Below are positions 12,471 through 21,196 of a stretch of DNA of 64,000 nt, one piece after another. The notes beneath the pieces were generated by a model. The model worked only from the letters and a program-made list of their open reading frames with translations, was not told the origin of the DNA and searched no databases. This stretch comes from Martensiomyces pterosporus (Eukaryota > Kickxellomycota > Kickxellomycetes > Kickxellales > Kickxellaceae): assembly GCA_025201845.1 (NCBI GenBank), contig MU603974.1:62001-126000 (forward strand), read 5' to 3'. How positions within the stretch are numbered: position 1 is the stretch's first letter; each line of letters begins with the position of its first letter. The translations under genes were made by a program, and so were the position numbers.

Positions 12471-13664
12471 TCAGCCGAGCCGAGCAGCTGGCTCGCGACT
12501 AATGCTGCTGCTGCCAGCCTTGTCATGGGCGCTTTTCAGCTGTCCGCATGCAGCCAGAATATCATCCCCGCGGGGCGTGCGTACCGAAGCGTGGATGCCG
12601 CGGTAGCGAACCAGATTGCAGAACTGTGCCACTCTTTCCGCACTCGATGCCTTGTAGACACTGCCAGGCCACGGGTTGAACGGAATGAGGTTTACGTGCG
12701 CCGGCAGATCCCTGATAAGGCCCACCAGCCGCTGGGCGTCGGCATCCGAGTCGTTAACGCCGTCGAGCATCACATACTCGAATGTGATCCTTCTGTTCTG
12801 TGGCCCAGCCTGTCGGGCAAACTGCGCGCAGCTGTCCATCAACACTGGCAGCGGGTAAGTCTTGTTAATCGGCATGATCTCGCTGCGCAAGTCATTGTCG
12901 GCCGAGTGGAGCGATATGGCCAGTCCGACACGCAGCTCACTGGCGATGCGGGGTATAAGCGGCGCGACGCCCGACGTAGAAATGGTGATGCGCCATGGCG
13001 GCAGCCCAACGCCGGTCTTGTCTGTCAGCAGCTCAACTGCGCCGCTCACGTTCCGGTAGTTGTACAAGGGCTCGCCCTGGCCCATGAACACGATGTTCGA
13101 CACGCTGCGCTGCTGGTTGGGCGTGCGCGGAAAGTCCTTTGTGAGCCACGCAGCAATCATATACTGCCCTGCAATCTCAGCAGCCGTCAAGTTGCGGTAG
13201 AGCTTCTGTGTGCCTGTGTGGCAGAACTTGCACGATAACGAGCAGCCCACCTGCGACGATATACACAGCGTGCCGCGGTGTCTTTCTGGAATGAACACTG
13301 CTTCAACGGCTGCCTTGGCGTCGTTGTTGAACTGGACCAGCATTTTGCGTGTCCCGTCAACGGAGAGCTGGCTGTCCAGGACCCTGCCGTAGTCAATGCG
13401 GTATTTGCTTGACAGCTCGCGTACGAGTCCTGCTGGCAGGTTGCTCATGTCCTGGATCAGTGTTGTGCCCTTGGAATACACCCATTCATAGATTTGCTTG
13501 CTCCGGTACGGCGGCAGTTTCATGTCTTTTGTTGCCTCTGCTATTTCTATAAGCGATTTGCCAAACAGATTGATCCGCTGGTCAGCGCTGCTGCTGGCTG
13601 ACTGCACGAGTCTCCGTCCCGCTGTCACCACCGGCGATGCTCTTCTCAGTGCTGCTAGCGACAT
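12471..13664 (-). CDS. RlmN-type radical SAM RNA methyltransferase, probably mitochondrial
   Basis: 397 residues, no intron, ATG at 13664. The first 29 or so residues (MSLAALRRASPVV then Arg/Ser-rich) look like a mitochondrial presequence. The radical SAM cluster CxxxCxxC is present (C141, C145, C148 in CSLSCKFC), and both Cys used for methyl transfer in bacterial RlmN have counterparts (C134 in GTLCISSQVG; C373 in ILAACGQL). FMGQGEPLYN, ISTSG and SLHSADNDLR match family motifs. Bacterial RlmN makes 2-methyladenosine at position 2503 of 23S rRNA and position 37 of some tRNAs. By inference this copy acts on mitochondrial rRNA or tRNA. It sits among intron-containing fungal genes, so contamination is unlikely. 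Bacterial or endosymbiont origin is plausible. Confidence 0.9.
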   Translation of the reverse strand: MSLAALRRASPVVTAGRRLVQSASSSADQRINLFGKSLIEIAEATKDMKLPPYRSKQIYEWVYSKGTTLIQDMSNLPAGLVRELSSKYRIDYGRVLDSQLSVDGTRKMLVQFNNDAKAAVEAVFIPERHRGTLCISSQVGCSLSCKFCHTGTQKLYRNLTAAEIAGQYMIAAWLTKDFPRTPNQQRSVSNIVFMGQGEPLYNYRNVSGAVELLTDKTGVGLPPWRITISTSGVAPLIPRIASELRVGLAISLHSADNDLRSEIMPINKTYPLPVLMDSCAQFARQAGPQNRRITFEYVMLDGVNDSDADAQRLVGLIRDLPAHVNLIPFNPWPGSVYKASSAERVAQFCNLVRYRGIHASVRTPRGDDILAACGQLKSAHDKAGSSSISREPAARLG

Positions 13665-13911
13665 CGGCTGTCTATGTACAAGTGTTTAGTGTGGCTGGGT
13701 GTATTAGACTAAGGGAGAAAGATGAAGGGTGGGCAACAGAGATTAAGGCGTAGGCTAACTTTTTTATTTGCCATGCAGATCGAAGCCAATAGAGATATGG
13801 CAGCGAGCGCCACCCCCAATCACCTCTCACGCGTACTTTTTTTTTTTGTCATACGGGAGCCTGGTTCAGTTTGGCAGCGGCAGCGTCGAAAAAGGAGGCA
13901 ACGCAGGGGTC

Positions 13912-14568
13912 TTAGTGGTGGGTGGCGGCCTCCAAGTGCCTGATAGCCATGGGCTTATATGACTGGAGATCGGGAGTCTTAAAGTCGACGATCTTTGACG
14001 CATCGTCCCACTTCCTCAGCTGCACCTTCTGCTCAAACAGCGGGTCCTTCTCAAACCTGCGAGCATCGTCCAGCGAGAATGGACCGCCCTGGAACTTGAG
14101 CGAGAGCTTGCTTGCACTGCTAAGGCCTTCGTAGTACGCAGGGTCAACCGAAGTCAGGTATCTCTTGCCAACAACATGCGATTCAACCAGCTCGCAGACC
14201 TTTTCCGAGAACCCGATCTTGCGCAAGTACTCGGCGCCCAATTTCTCGTGTCCCATGACCCCGACGTTGGTCGACCCGTCCTTGGATTTCTTCAGTCCGT
14301 CGAGGTCCATGGCTTCGCTGCCCAAGTCTTCGACAAGCATGCGCTGCAGCTCCTTGGCGGGGCAGAACTGGCCGATGTCGTGGAGGAGAGCAGCGAGAAT
14401 GGTTTCCTCGTCGGCACCTGCCTCTGTTGCGCGCAGGGCTGCTTGGAGCGCGTGCTCGAGCTGCGAGATATTCTCGCCAATGTAGCCTTGCTTGCTGCCG
14501 TTCTCGAGGAGCTGGAACACGGCGTCGGCTTTGGACTCGGGTGTCTGTAAGGTGGTGATGGTGGACAT
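13912..14568 (-). CDS. HD-domain mixed-valent di-iron oxygenase, PhnZ/TmpB-like
   Basis: 218 residues, single exon, ATG at 14568. It matches PhnZ, which cleaves the C-P bond of 1-hydroxy-2-aminoethylphosphonate to glycine and phosphate, over its length. Residues corresponding to the iron ligands and gate keep PhnZ spacing: Tyr29 and Glu32 (in GYIGE), His39, His63-Asp64 (LLHDIG), His107, His131 and Asp188. Lys135 (HVVGKRYL) matches a phosphonate-binding Lys. Two differences stand out: a 22-residue insertion between His64-region and His107 (about 75-100), and Gln67 where PhnZ has a substrate-site His (LLHDIGQ against LLHDLGH). The substrate may therefore differ, for example an N-methylated aminoethylphosphonate. 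It is divergent from a PhnY-like dioxygenase, the usual partner. The PhnZ residue comparison is from memory. Confidence 0.85.
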   Translation of the reverse strand: MSTITTLQTPESKADAVFQLLENGSKQGYIGENISQLEHALQAALRATEAGADEETILAALLHDIGQFCPAKELQRMLVEDLGSEAMDLDGLKKSKDGSTNVGVMGHEKLGAEYLRKIGFSEKVCELVESHVVGKRYLTSVDPAYYEGLSSASKLSLKFQGGPFSLDDARRFEKDPLFEQKVQLRKWDDASKIVDFKTPDLQSYKPMAIRHLEAATHH

Positions 14569-15652
14569 TGCAGCTTGATCTGGAACGGTATCTGTGCTTG
14601 GTGGCGGCAGATGAAAGAGTGTGGAAATAGTGGGAGCGTGCTAGGTGCGAAGGAAACGAGGGGTGAAATGTGGATTAAATGCCGTTTGCCGTCGAACTGC
14701 GCTTCCCACGCTGCAGTTGCTGATGCGATTGTGTGCACGGCGTCTTAAAAATGTGAGCTTGATTTAGGGCTGCTGCTTGGCCACACTTCCAAGCGATCTC
14801 TTCCCCGAGCCTCCTCACATGCATGCCAGCATCCTGGCACGGAGTCGTTCTGCGACTAGAAGGCAGCTACAGCTGCGACGCATCAAATGCAGCAGCCACA
14901 GGAAGCTGCGTGGGTGCAGCGCGAAGGCCCCACACTCCCCTTGAGAACCGAGCCAAAACGACGTGCTGTCGAAGCCTCTTAGGCCACAGCCCTGCCACAC
15001 GTGCTCCGACGCTCTATGCACAAGGACGCAGCGGACTAGCATAGCATGCATTAGGTATAGGGGAGTGTAGAATAGAGCAAGAAAAAGCACAGGTGCCAAA
15101 GATGCGACGGCCTGGTCTGCTAGCGAAAGCTAAAAATATTTGGTACGGGGGAAAACAGGGGACGGTGCATGCCAGACAAGACGCTGCCTGAACGGCAAGA
15201 CATCTTGGGCGCAGAGATTTCAGCACGTGTAGCAAGCTATACGACAAACGAAATCCCCGGGATAGGCTGATCGTCCCAAAGGCTGCTGATTTCCCCGCGC
15301 TGTGAAAAACACAGGACGCGATCGGCTTGCGGCCACATACACAGCTGGGTAAATCGGCACATCTTGCAGTGCTTTGCGCATCTGAGAATAGACGGAGACA
15401 AAGGAGTGGGGTTAGTAGAAACCCTGCAAATGCCGATGGCGAGTGCGAAGCTCTCGCACCACTGCTGGCCAGGCCTCTGCCGCCCTCTCAAGAGCCGCTT
15501 CCCACACACAGCTAAGCACCAAGCAGGATCGCACAAGGAGACATATAAAGGCCGCAGTGACGTGCACCTCGGCACCCTGCGATAGCATTGCCAAAAGCAC
15601 ACCTCCAGAACAGCTCCTTTTTCCTCGCATTACACCTTCCGCAAAATCAACA
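14569..15652. promoter_or_regulatory. Shared divergent control region of the PhnZ/PhnY-like pair
   Basis: 1,084 bp between two divergent starts, with no convincing coding frame. It contains two CACGTG hexamers (14998-15003 and 15224-15229), the core bound by Pho4-type bHLH factors in yeast phosphate starvation, and a TATAAA before the plus-strand gene. CACGTG also occurs in several other intergenic stretches of this window, so this is only suggestive. Confidence 0.4.
15544..15549 (+). promoter_or_regulatory. TATA box of the PhnY-like gene
   Basis: TATAAA lies 104 bp upstream of the ATG at 15653. A consensus TATA box fits a regulated gene. No experimental support. Confidence 0.45.
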
Positions 15653-16456
15653 ATGGTGTCGGATTCCTACGTCCTTTCTGCAGAGCAGATGAAGAGCTAC
15701 AGCGAAGAGGGGTACATCAAGATCACCGACATGCTCCAGCCCGATGAGATCGAGAAGCTCGTCTCCTCCGTCCGCGAGATCCAGTCATGGCCCGACACAC
15801 CGGGCAAGTGGATGAACTACTACGAGATCAACAAGGTCACTGGCCAACGCCAGCTCTGCCGCACCGAAAACTTCACCCCCTACCACGACTACGTGCGCCA
15901 GGTCGTCACTGGCAAGCGTATCATGGATGTCCTTGAGCAGCTCTCTGGCGAGCCCTACATCCTCTTTAAGGAGAAGATCAACGCCAAGCTCCCTGGCGGC
16001 GAGGGCTTCCTCGCACACCAGGACGCCCCCGCCTTTATCCACCTCGGCCAAGTGAACCATATCACTGTGCTGTTCACCGTCGATGGATCGTACATTGAGA
16101 ATGGCTGCCTGTATGCTGTTCCAGGCAGCCACAAGAGCGGCAAGGTCCTTCCGCAGAAGCCCGATGGGTCCATTTCGCAGGAGTGGTGCGATGCCCACGA
16201 GTGGGTGCCCGTCGAGTGCAATTCGGGCGACATCCTCATCTTCGGATCGTACCTGGCGCACGTCTCTGGCAAGAACAAGTCCAATGTTAGCCGCGCCAAC
16301 CTCTACATGACTTACAACACTGTCAGCGAGGGCGACAGGCGCGAGGCTTACTACGCTGACAAGCGCGAGAGCTTCCCCCCGGACTACGAGCGCGTTGAGG
16401 GCAAGGACTACAGCGAGGGCGCCAAGATCTACAACCTCGGCAACCCCATCCTCTAA
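15653..16456 (+). CDS. Fe(II)/2-oxoglutarate dioxygenase, PhnY/TmpA-like (PhyH family)
   Basis: 267 residues. The ATG at 15653 starts directly before the conserved domain; a longer in-frame opening upstream has no homology. The double-stranded beta-helix fold carries the iron triad His122-x-Asp124 (AHQDAP) and His203 (LAHVSG), and Arg214 for 2-oxoglutarate. KINAKLPGGEGFLAHQD and ENGCLYAVPGSHKSG are typical of the PhyH branch that includes PhnY, which hydroxylates 2-aminoethylphosphonate at C1. The product would be the substrate of the divergent PhnZ-like oxygenase. PhyH enzymes have many substrates, so the phosphonate role depends on the pairing. No signal peptide is seen, so it is presumably cytosolic. 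Confidence 0.8.
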   Translation: MVSDSYVLSAEQMKSYSEEGYIKITDMLQPDEIEKLVSSVREIQSWPDTPGKWMNYYEINKVTGQRQLCRTENFTPYHDYVRQVVTGKRIMDVLEQLSGEPYILFKEKINAKLPGGEGFLAHQDAPAFIHLGQVNHITVLFTVDGSYIENGCLYAVPGSHKSGKVLPQKPDGSISQEWCDAHEWVPVECNSGDILIFGSYLAHVSGKNKSNVSRANLYMTYNTVSEGDRREAYYADKRESFPPDYERVEGKDYSEGAKIYNLGNPIL

Positions 16457-16777
16457 TAGCAAGCGGCAGCTATCTAGCACCCCGCTTACCTGCTAATGCA
16501 GCATGCTGCTATTTGCGCTGGCCTTGACTAATTATTCGCTGATTGTTTATCCATTGGCCATCACCACCAATCAGATTCTGGTGCAGAGTATTGCAGAATA
16601 AACGTAAACAAAAGCCATCCTGCCTTGAGGGCTATTCCCCTCTTCCGTTTTCCTGCCCTGCTTGTTGTCTGCTCCTGCCTTTCTCGCCTTCTCTTTCCTT
16701 TTTATTGTATCTACTCATCGGTGTCTTGTCTTCTGCCAGCCCTTCTTCGCCCTTCTTGCCCAAACGCATCTTACACA
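16457..16777. other. Intergenic, TPX2 promoter
   Basis: Pyrimidine-rich from about 16630 to the TPX2 ATG, as in many fungal promoters. Nothing else definable. Confidence 0.5.
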
Positions 16778-19343
16778 ATGACGAAGACTAGGCGCTCGTC
16801 AAGAGTCTCAGCAACAAGCAAACGCCGCTCCTCAGTGAGGACGCCCAAGCGGAGCGCTATAAACAAAGCTGTGAACCCCGGAGAGAGCGACAACGATGCT
16901 GGCGGCGATGATGTGTGGGACTTTGACGCACCCACGTACTACGACTTTATGAACGCAAAGACTCCAGGCGCCACTGCAGACAGGTGGTTCGGTAAGCGCC
17001 AATTCTGGGGTGTAAAAGGAGCTTTCCTCCGTCCCCCTGCACCAAAGCAGCAGGAAAAGAAGGCAGCTGCTTGTGGCATCGTTCGCTCAGTTTCCCCCTG
17101 CCTCCCATTTTTGTTCTTTGTAGACTACTCGCATCCGACACCGGCACCCAGGGCGTCAAGAGCATCGCGGAAAAGCACAGACAGCTTCATATCCACCAGC
17201 AGTGTTGAGAGCCTAGTTCCTAACCGGCCATCGCTGTCGCCATCNNNNNNNNNNTAGGCGCTCGTCAAGAGTCTCAGCAACAAGCAAACGCCGCTCCTCA
17301 GTGAGGACGCCCAAGCGGAGCGCTATAAACAAAGCTGTGAACCCCGGAGAGAGCGACAACGATGCTGGCGGCGATGATGTGTGGGACTTTGACGCACCCA
17401 CGTACTACGACTTTATGAACGCAAAGACTCCAGGCGCCACTGCAGACAGGTGGTTCGGTAAGCGCCAATTCTGGGGTGTAAAAGGAGCTTTCCTCCGTCC
17501 CCCTGCATCAAAGCAGCAGGAAAAGAAGGCAGCTGCTTGTGGCATCGTTCGCTCAGTTTCCCCCTGCCTCCCATTTTTGTTCTTTGTAGACTACTCGCAT
17601 CCGACACCGGCACCCAGGGCGTCAAGAGCATCGCGGAAAAGCACAGACAGCTTCATATCCACCAGCAGTGTTGAGAGCCTAGTTCCTAACCGGCCATCGC
17701 TGTCGCCATCGCGTGTAGTCGTTGAGAATGGCCGCTTGACGTTTGAAGGCGTGTCGGACACTGATGACTGTGGATCTGCTGCCGACATGGTCGTTGAGAA
17801 TGTCGAATTTTCGGATACTGACGAGGAGATAGAGTTTAACAACTGGAAGCGTGCACACTCACTCCCACACGATAGCCACGAGGAGGGAGCGAGCGATGGC
17901 ACGGCCAGCATATCTAGCAGTAGCAACAGCCAGGATACAGCTGATGGCGCAGATGCCGGAGTGAGCGGCGAGGAAAGCGGCGGCAATGAGAGCCATGGCA
18001 GCAGTGGAGATCACAGCAAAATCCCGGCAACCAGGAGCGAGCAACGCTCAGCCGAGCCTCCCAGCAGGCGAACAGATGGGGTGCTGAATGGTAAGATCAA
18101 GAAGCGCACCAAGCCAGCACAGACAGCTGCGCCAAAGCTACTGACCATCCCCGAGGAGCGCGGCTTTATGCGGCCGACAAAAGTGGTATCGCGCAGACTG
18201 TCCATGAAGAAGCGGGACAAGGTCAGCCAGCAGATGATAGCCGAGGCAATAGCAAAGTCGATCAACCGCGGGCTGTCGAAGGACGGCGCATCCAAGCTGA
18301 CAGTTCCCAAGCCGTTCCAGTTCCACGAAACCAAGAATCACCACCAGCCTTCTGCCCAGCCAGAAAAGAGGGAGCAGTCGCTCAACGACCAAGTGCGCAG
18401 CTACCTGGTGGCCGCAATGTCGGCCAAGCGCAAGGCAATGGACAAAGAGGGAAGCGAGGACACCAGCACGACTCAGGGCAGCCCTCGGCGGAAACCAGCA
18501 AAGATGGCAAAACCCACAGTGCCAAAGACGCCGCAGTTTGCCACGGATAGGAGGACCCGGCGAGAGAAGAAGCTGGGGGCTAAGGCCAAGGCAGCAGACA
18601 CACAGAGGAGGGTGCTGAGCAAAGCGCAAGAAAAGGGCACAGCGCACACTGCCATGCGCCTCTCGCCGCTCAAACCCACAGTGCCCCAGCCGTTCATGTT
18701 CCGGAGCGACGCGGTAGCCGAGCGCCACCTGACCAAGCTCCGCGAGGAGATAGCCAAGCTGCGTGCAGAGGAAGAGGCACTGCAGCAGTTCCGTGCCAAC
18801 CCGCTTCCGGAATTCCCAACCCCCAAGAAGGCCAAGCGCGACCCCACGGTCTCGCACGCCTCGCCGTTCAGCCTGCAGACCGAGACGCGTGGCGAGGCAT
18901 ACCAGCGCCAGCTAGGGGAGCGACTTGAGGAGCTGGAGAGGAGACGGCGTGAGCGCGCGCAGTTCCGGGCGCGGCCGATCCCGGCGTCGATCGATATGCC
19001 GTTTGTGCCACAGCCATCGTCGATGCCGCTGACCGAAATCGAGGAGATTCTGCTCAGCACTGAGCTGCGCAGCGAAGAGAGACGCGCGTATGACGAGGAC
19101 CGCCATGAGCGCGAGCGCATTCGCGAAGAAGTCCTTGCGCGCAAGCGCCTTGAGGATGAGCATCGCGAAGAGGAGGAGATCAAGCAGCTGCGCAAGATCC
19201 TGGTGCACAAGGCGCAGCCCATCCGCCACTTCAAACCGGTGACAGTCAAGCCATCAGAGCGCCTGCCCACAGTGCCCAAGACTCCTCAGTGGCACGTAAG
19301 AACGCGGCGGGCCAGTGCGCCATCAACCCCGACGCAGCCATGA
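16778..19343 (+). CDS. TPX2-like spindle assembly factor
   Basis: With the gap artefact removed the gene is 16778-16991 joined to 17590-19343: 656 codons, 655 residues. The N-terminus has DVWDFDAPTYYDF (45-57), the TPX2 N-terminal signature next to the Aurora A-binding region. The rest is basic, largely disordered or helical, and punctuated by TPX2-class elements with TVP followed by an aromatic pair: TVPKPFQF, TVPKTPQF, TVPQPFMF, ASPFSLQTETRGEAYQ, MPFVPQPS and TVPKTPQW at the end. In animals and plants TPX2 nucleates spindle microtubules and activates Aurora A under Ran control. The intron (16992-17123 or 17458-17589) is 132 bp, in frame and stop-free, so retention would insert 44 residues. 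Confidence 0.82.
16789..17710. repeat. Duplicated 456-bp segment flanking an N gap
   Basis: 16789-17244 and 17255-17710 are the same sequence, offset 466, with one seen difference (C17042 / T17508, in the TPX2 intron). They are separated only by ten Ns. This is the same unmerged-overlap pattern as at 5637-6772. Confidence 0.93.
17245..17254. other. Assembly gap (10 N)
   Basis: Ten undetermined bases inside the duplicated 5' part of TPX2. The flanks overlap, so no real sequence need be missing. Confidence 0.98.
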
Positions 19344-19453
19344 TGCACTCCCCTTCTGTTAGGCGGCCCTTTATTTTCGACTCTCCGTCTTGCTGCTCTT
19401 CTCTTTCTTAATTCAGCTCATTTCATTTATTCATGTGCCAGCTTCTGCTGAGA

Positions 19454-20041
19454 CTACTGCTTGGACCCGTCCTTCAAGCCCAGCTTGAACCCAGCCATGA
19501 ACCCTCGCTGGTAGTCGTCGCCCAGCCGGGCTGGCTCGTGGAACGGGTTGACTGGAAACAGCTCTTTGTGTGGCCGCGTATCCTCCACGGCGTGGTCCAG
19601 ATGCTTGTCCTCGTACCACTCATGAAGCTGCGTTGGTCTGTCATCATACGCCTGCCGCACCCTTATTTTGACGCCGTTCAGCTCTGAGCCATCGAGCCTT
19701 TCGATGGCCATGCTCACTGCGCCTTCCACAGACTTGATCTCAGCGGCAGTCGGTGGCGGCAGAGTCGGAGCAGAGTCGGGCGTGTCGCCAGGTGCATGCT
19801 CGCCCTCGTAGAACCGGACAAGAGCTTGCTGTAGCAGACGGCCGGATGCCTGTGATTCTATCGGAACCACGTCCCAAACTTTGCCGTACTTTTCAAACGT
19901 CTGCTTCAAGTCTGCCTTCGAGGTCCTTGGTGTGCCGTATCCGACGTGGACCGATAGGCAGGCAAAATGCCGCTGTGCTGTGCTGCGCCGTGCTGTGCTC
20001 TGCGGTGCGAGGACGACGCTCCTCCTTGCAGCGCTGTGCAT
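19454..20041 (-). CDS. Mitochondrial RRM protein with Gly/aromatic tail (paralogue 2)
   Basis: 195 residues from the ATG at 20041, which gives a basic presequence (MHSAARRSVV then STARRS). In-frame ATGs at 20062 and 20272 would add sequence with no domain. The RRM-like core runs from about 29 (beta1 LSVHVGYG) through KYGKVWDVVP to RVRQA (127-131). The expanded loop holds PTLPPP (92-97) before a helix and GSELNG (118-123). The tail DDYQRGFMAGFKLGLKDG (175-192) has the family's G-aromatic-x2-G spacing. It is divergent from its paralogue at 20422 over 380 bp and converges with TPX2 (110 bp between stops). RNA binding inferred. Confidence 0.8.
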   Translation of the reverse strand: MHSAARRSVVLAPQSTARRSTAQRHFACLSVHVGYGTPRTSKADLKQTFEKYGKVWDVVPIESQASGRLLQQALVRFYEGEHAPGDTPDSAPTLPPPTAAEIKSVEGAVSMAIERLDGSELNGVKIRVRQAYDDRPTQLHEWYEDKHLDHAVEDTRPHKELFPVNPFHEPARLGDDYQRGFMAGFKLGLKDGSKQ

Positions 20042-20421
20042 TGTTGGCGCCCCCTTGTACATTTGTGTGCCGCCTTGCCGCTGGCCGCCGACTGTAACGA
20101 AAGATAGCAAATAAGGCTGTGTGTGTGCGCAGAAGAAAGGCGAGGGAGCCAGCGCCAAAAAGCACGTCGATGCAGGCCAAAAGAGGCGATTCCAGGCAGG
20201 CGCTGTTTGATTACCGATAATCCACCCCTGCTGAAAACTTGCCCCCAGCATTTTCGTAATCAAATGCGACATCCAAATCTCAGCGGCGCTTGCCTCAGCC
20301 CTTCTTCCTTTGCACTAGCTTTCACGTCTTTTTTTTCTGTTTGTAAGAGTAGAGACCTCCTCGCCAAGCACCCACGTCTTGTATAGAGCGACGCTCCCCT
20401 CCAGCAAATATCAGTGCAGCC
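20042..20421. promoter_or_regulatory. Shared divergent promoter of two RRM paralogues
   Basis: 380 bp between the start codons of two related, divergently transcribed genes, suggesting co-expression. It is T-rich near 20325-20345. No defined motif found. Confidence 0.4.
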
Positions 20422-20991
20422 ATGTTCCGCAACGCCATCGTCCGCACCGCCGCCAAGCGCCTCGTGCATGTCCAGCAGACGCGCTCGCTCGCCTCCTCCA
20501 CCCTCTACATCGGCAACCTTCCTCTTGGCACCGACGAGGCCAAGCTAGCCCCGGTCGTCGAGAAGTTCGGACCCATCTTCGAATACCACTTCCCCACCCC
20601 CCGCCCCGATGACACCTTCACCTCGGTCTTCGTCAAGCTGTACAGCGGCGATCTGCCCGCCACAATCGAGGAACTTGCTGCCCTCCCCACGCCTCCTCCG
20701 GAGGAGATCAGCGAGGTCACCAAGCGCGGATCAGCAGCCATCCAGGCCATTGCTGGCTCCGAGCTCGATGGCCACAGCCTGACTGCCAACTTTGCCCGCA
20801 AGAACATGCCCGACGCTATTCAGTTCCACGCTAGAATGACCGTCCGTAAGGCTACTGATCCTCAGTTCGGTACTCGTGCCCGTAGCAATGGTGATGGTCG
20901 CCGGAACAAGGAGGGATCGGACTATGCAATTGGATACAAGGACGGATTCAAGGCTGGCATGATGCAGGCCACGCGCAACCAGGGCAACTGA
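20422..20991 (+). CDS. Mitochondrial RRM protein with Gly/aromatic tail (paralogue 3)
   Basis: 189 residues, single exon. The presequence MFRNAIVRTAAKR begins much like that of COX5 in this window (MFRNAAVRAAK), supporting mitochondrial import. The RRM begins with RNP2-like LYIGNLP (28-34); the RNP1 position is degenerate (TSVFVKL, 67-73). The expanded beta3-alpha2 loop carries PTPPPEE (89-95), followed by a helix and GSELDG (112-117). The tail SDYAIGYKDGFKAG (166-179) matches the family pattern. Of the three RRM members this has the most canonical RRM. Function unknown; mitochondrial RNA metabolism is the obvious inference. Confidence 0.85.
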   Translation: MFRNAIVRTAAKRLVHVQQTRSLASSTLYIGNLPLGTDEAKLAPVVEKFGPIFEYHFPTPRPDDTFTSVFVKLYSGDLPATIEELAALPTPPPEEISEVTKRGSAAIQAIAGSELDGHSLTANFARKNMPDAIQFHARMTVRKATDPQFGTRARSNGDGRRNKEGSDYAIGYKDGFKAGMMQATRNQGN

Positions 20992-21196
20992 GCTCGGGCA
21001 CGTACAGGATAAGGAAACCTGCAAAAAAGAAATACACGCTGACGTGGACGAGTGCTATCTCCCTCCAATGTGCTCTAGCTTTGCTGCTGTTTCTGTCTGC
21101 TTTCGATATAAAGTTCTATTCACCACAAAAAAAGCGGCTTTTGCAATATGGCACCTACTCGCTGCAAACTCCAGCGCTGCCTTGCCCTCTGTCTGC

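Noticed and set aside
12471..13664. RlmN gene as bacterial contamination
   Set aside because: It is continuous with fungal intron-containing genes on both sides, has similar base use, and begins with a mitochondrial-type presequence.
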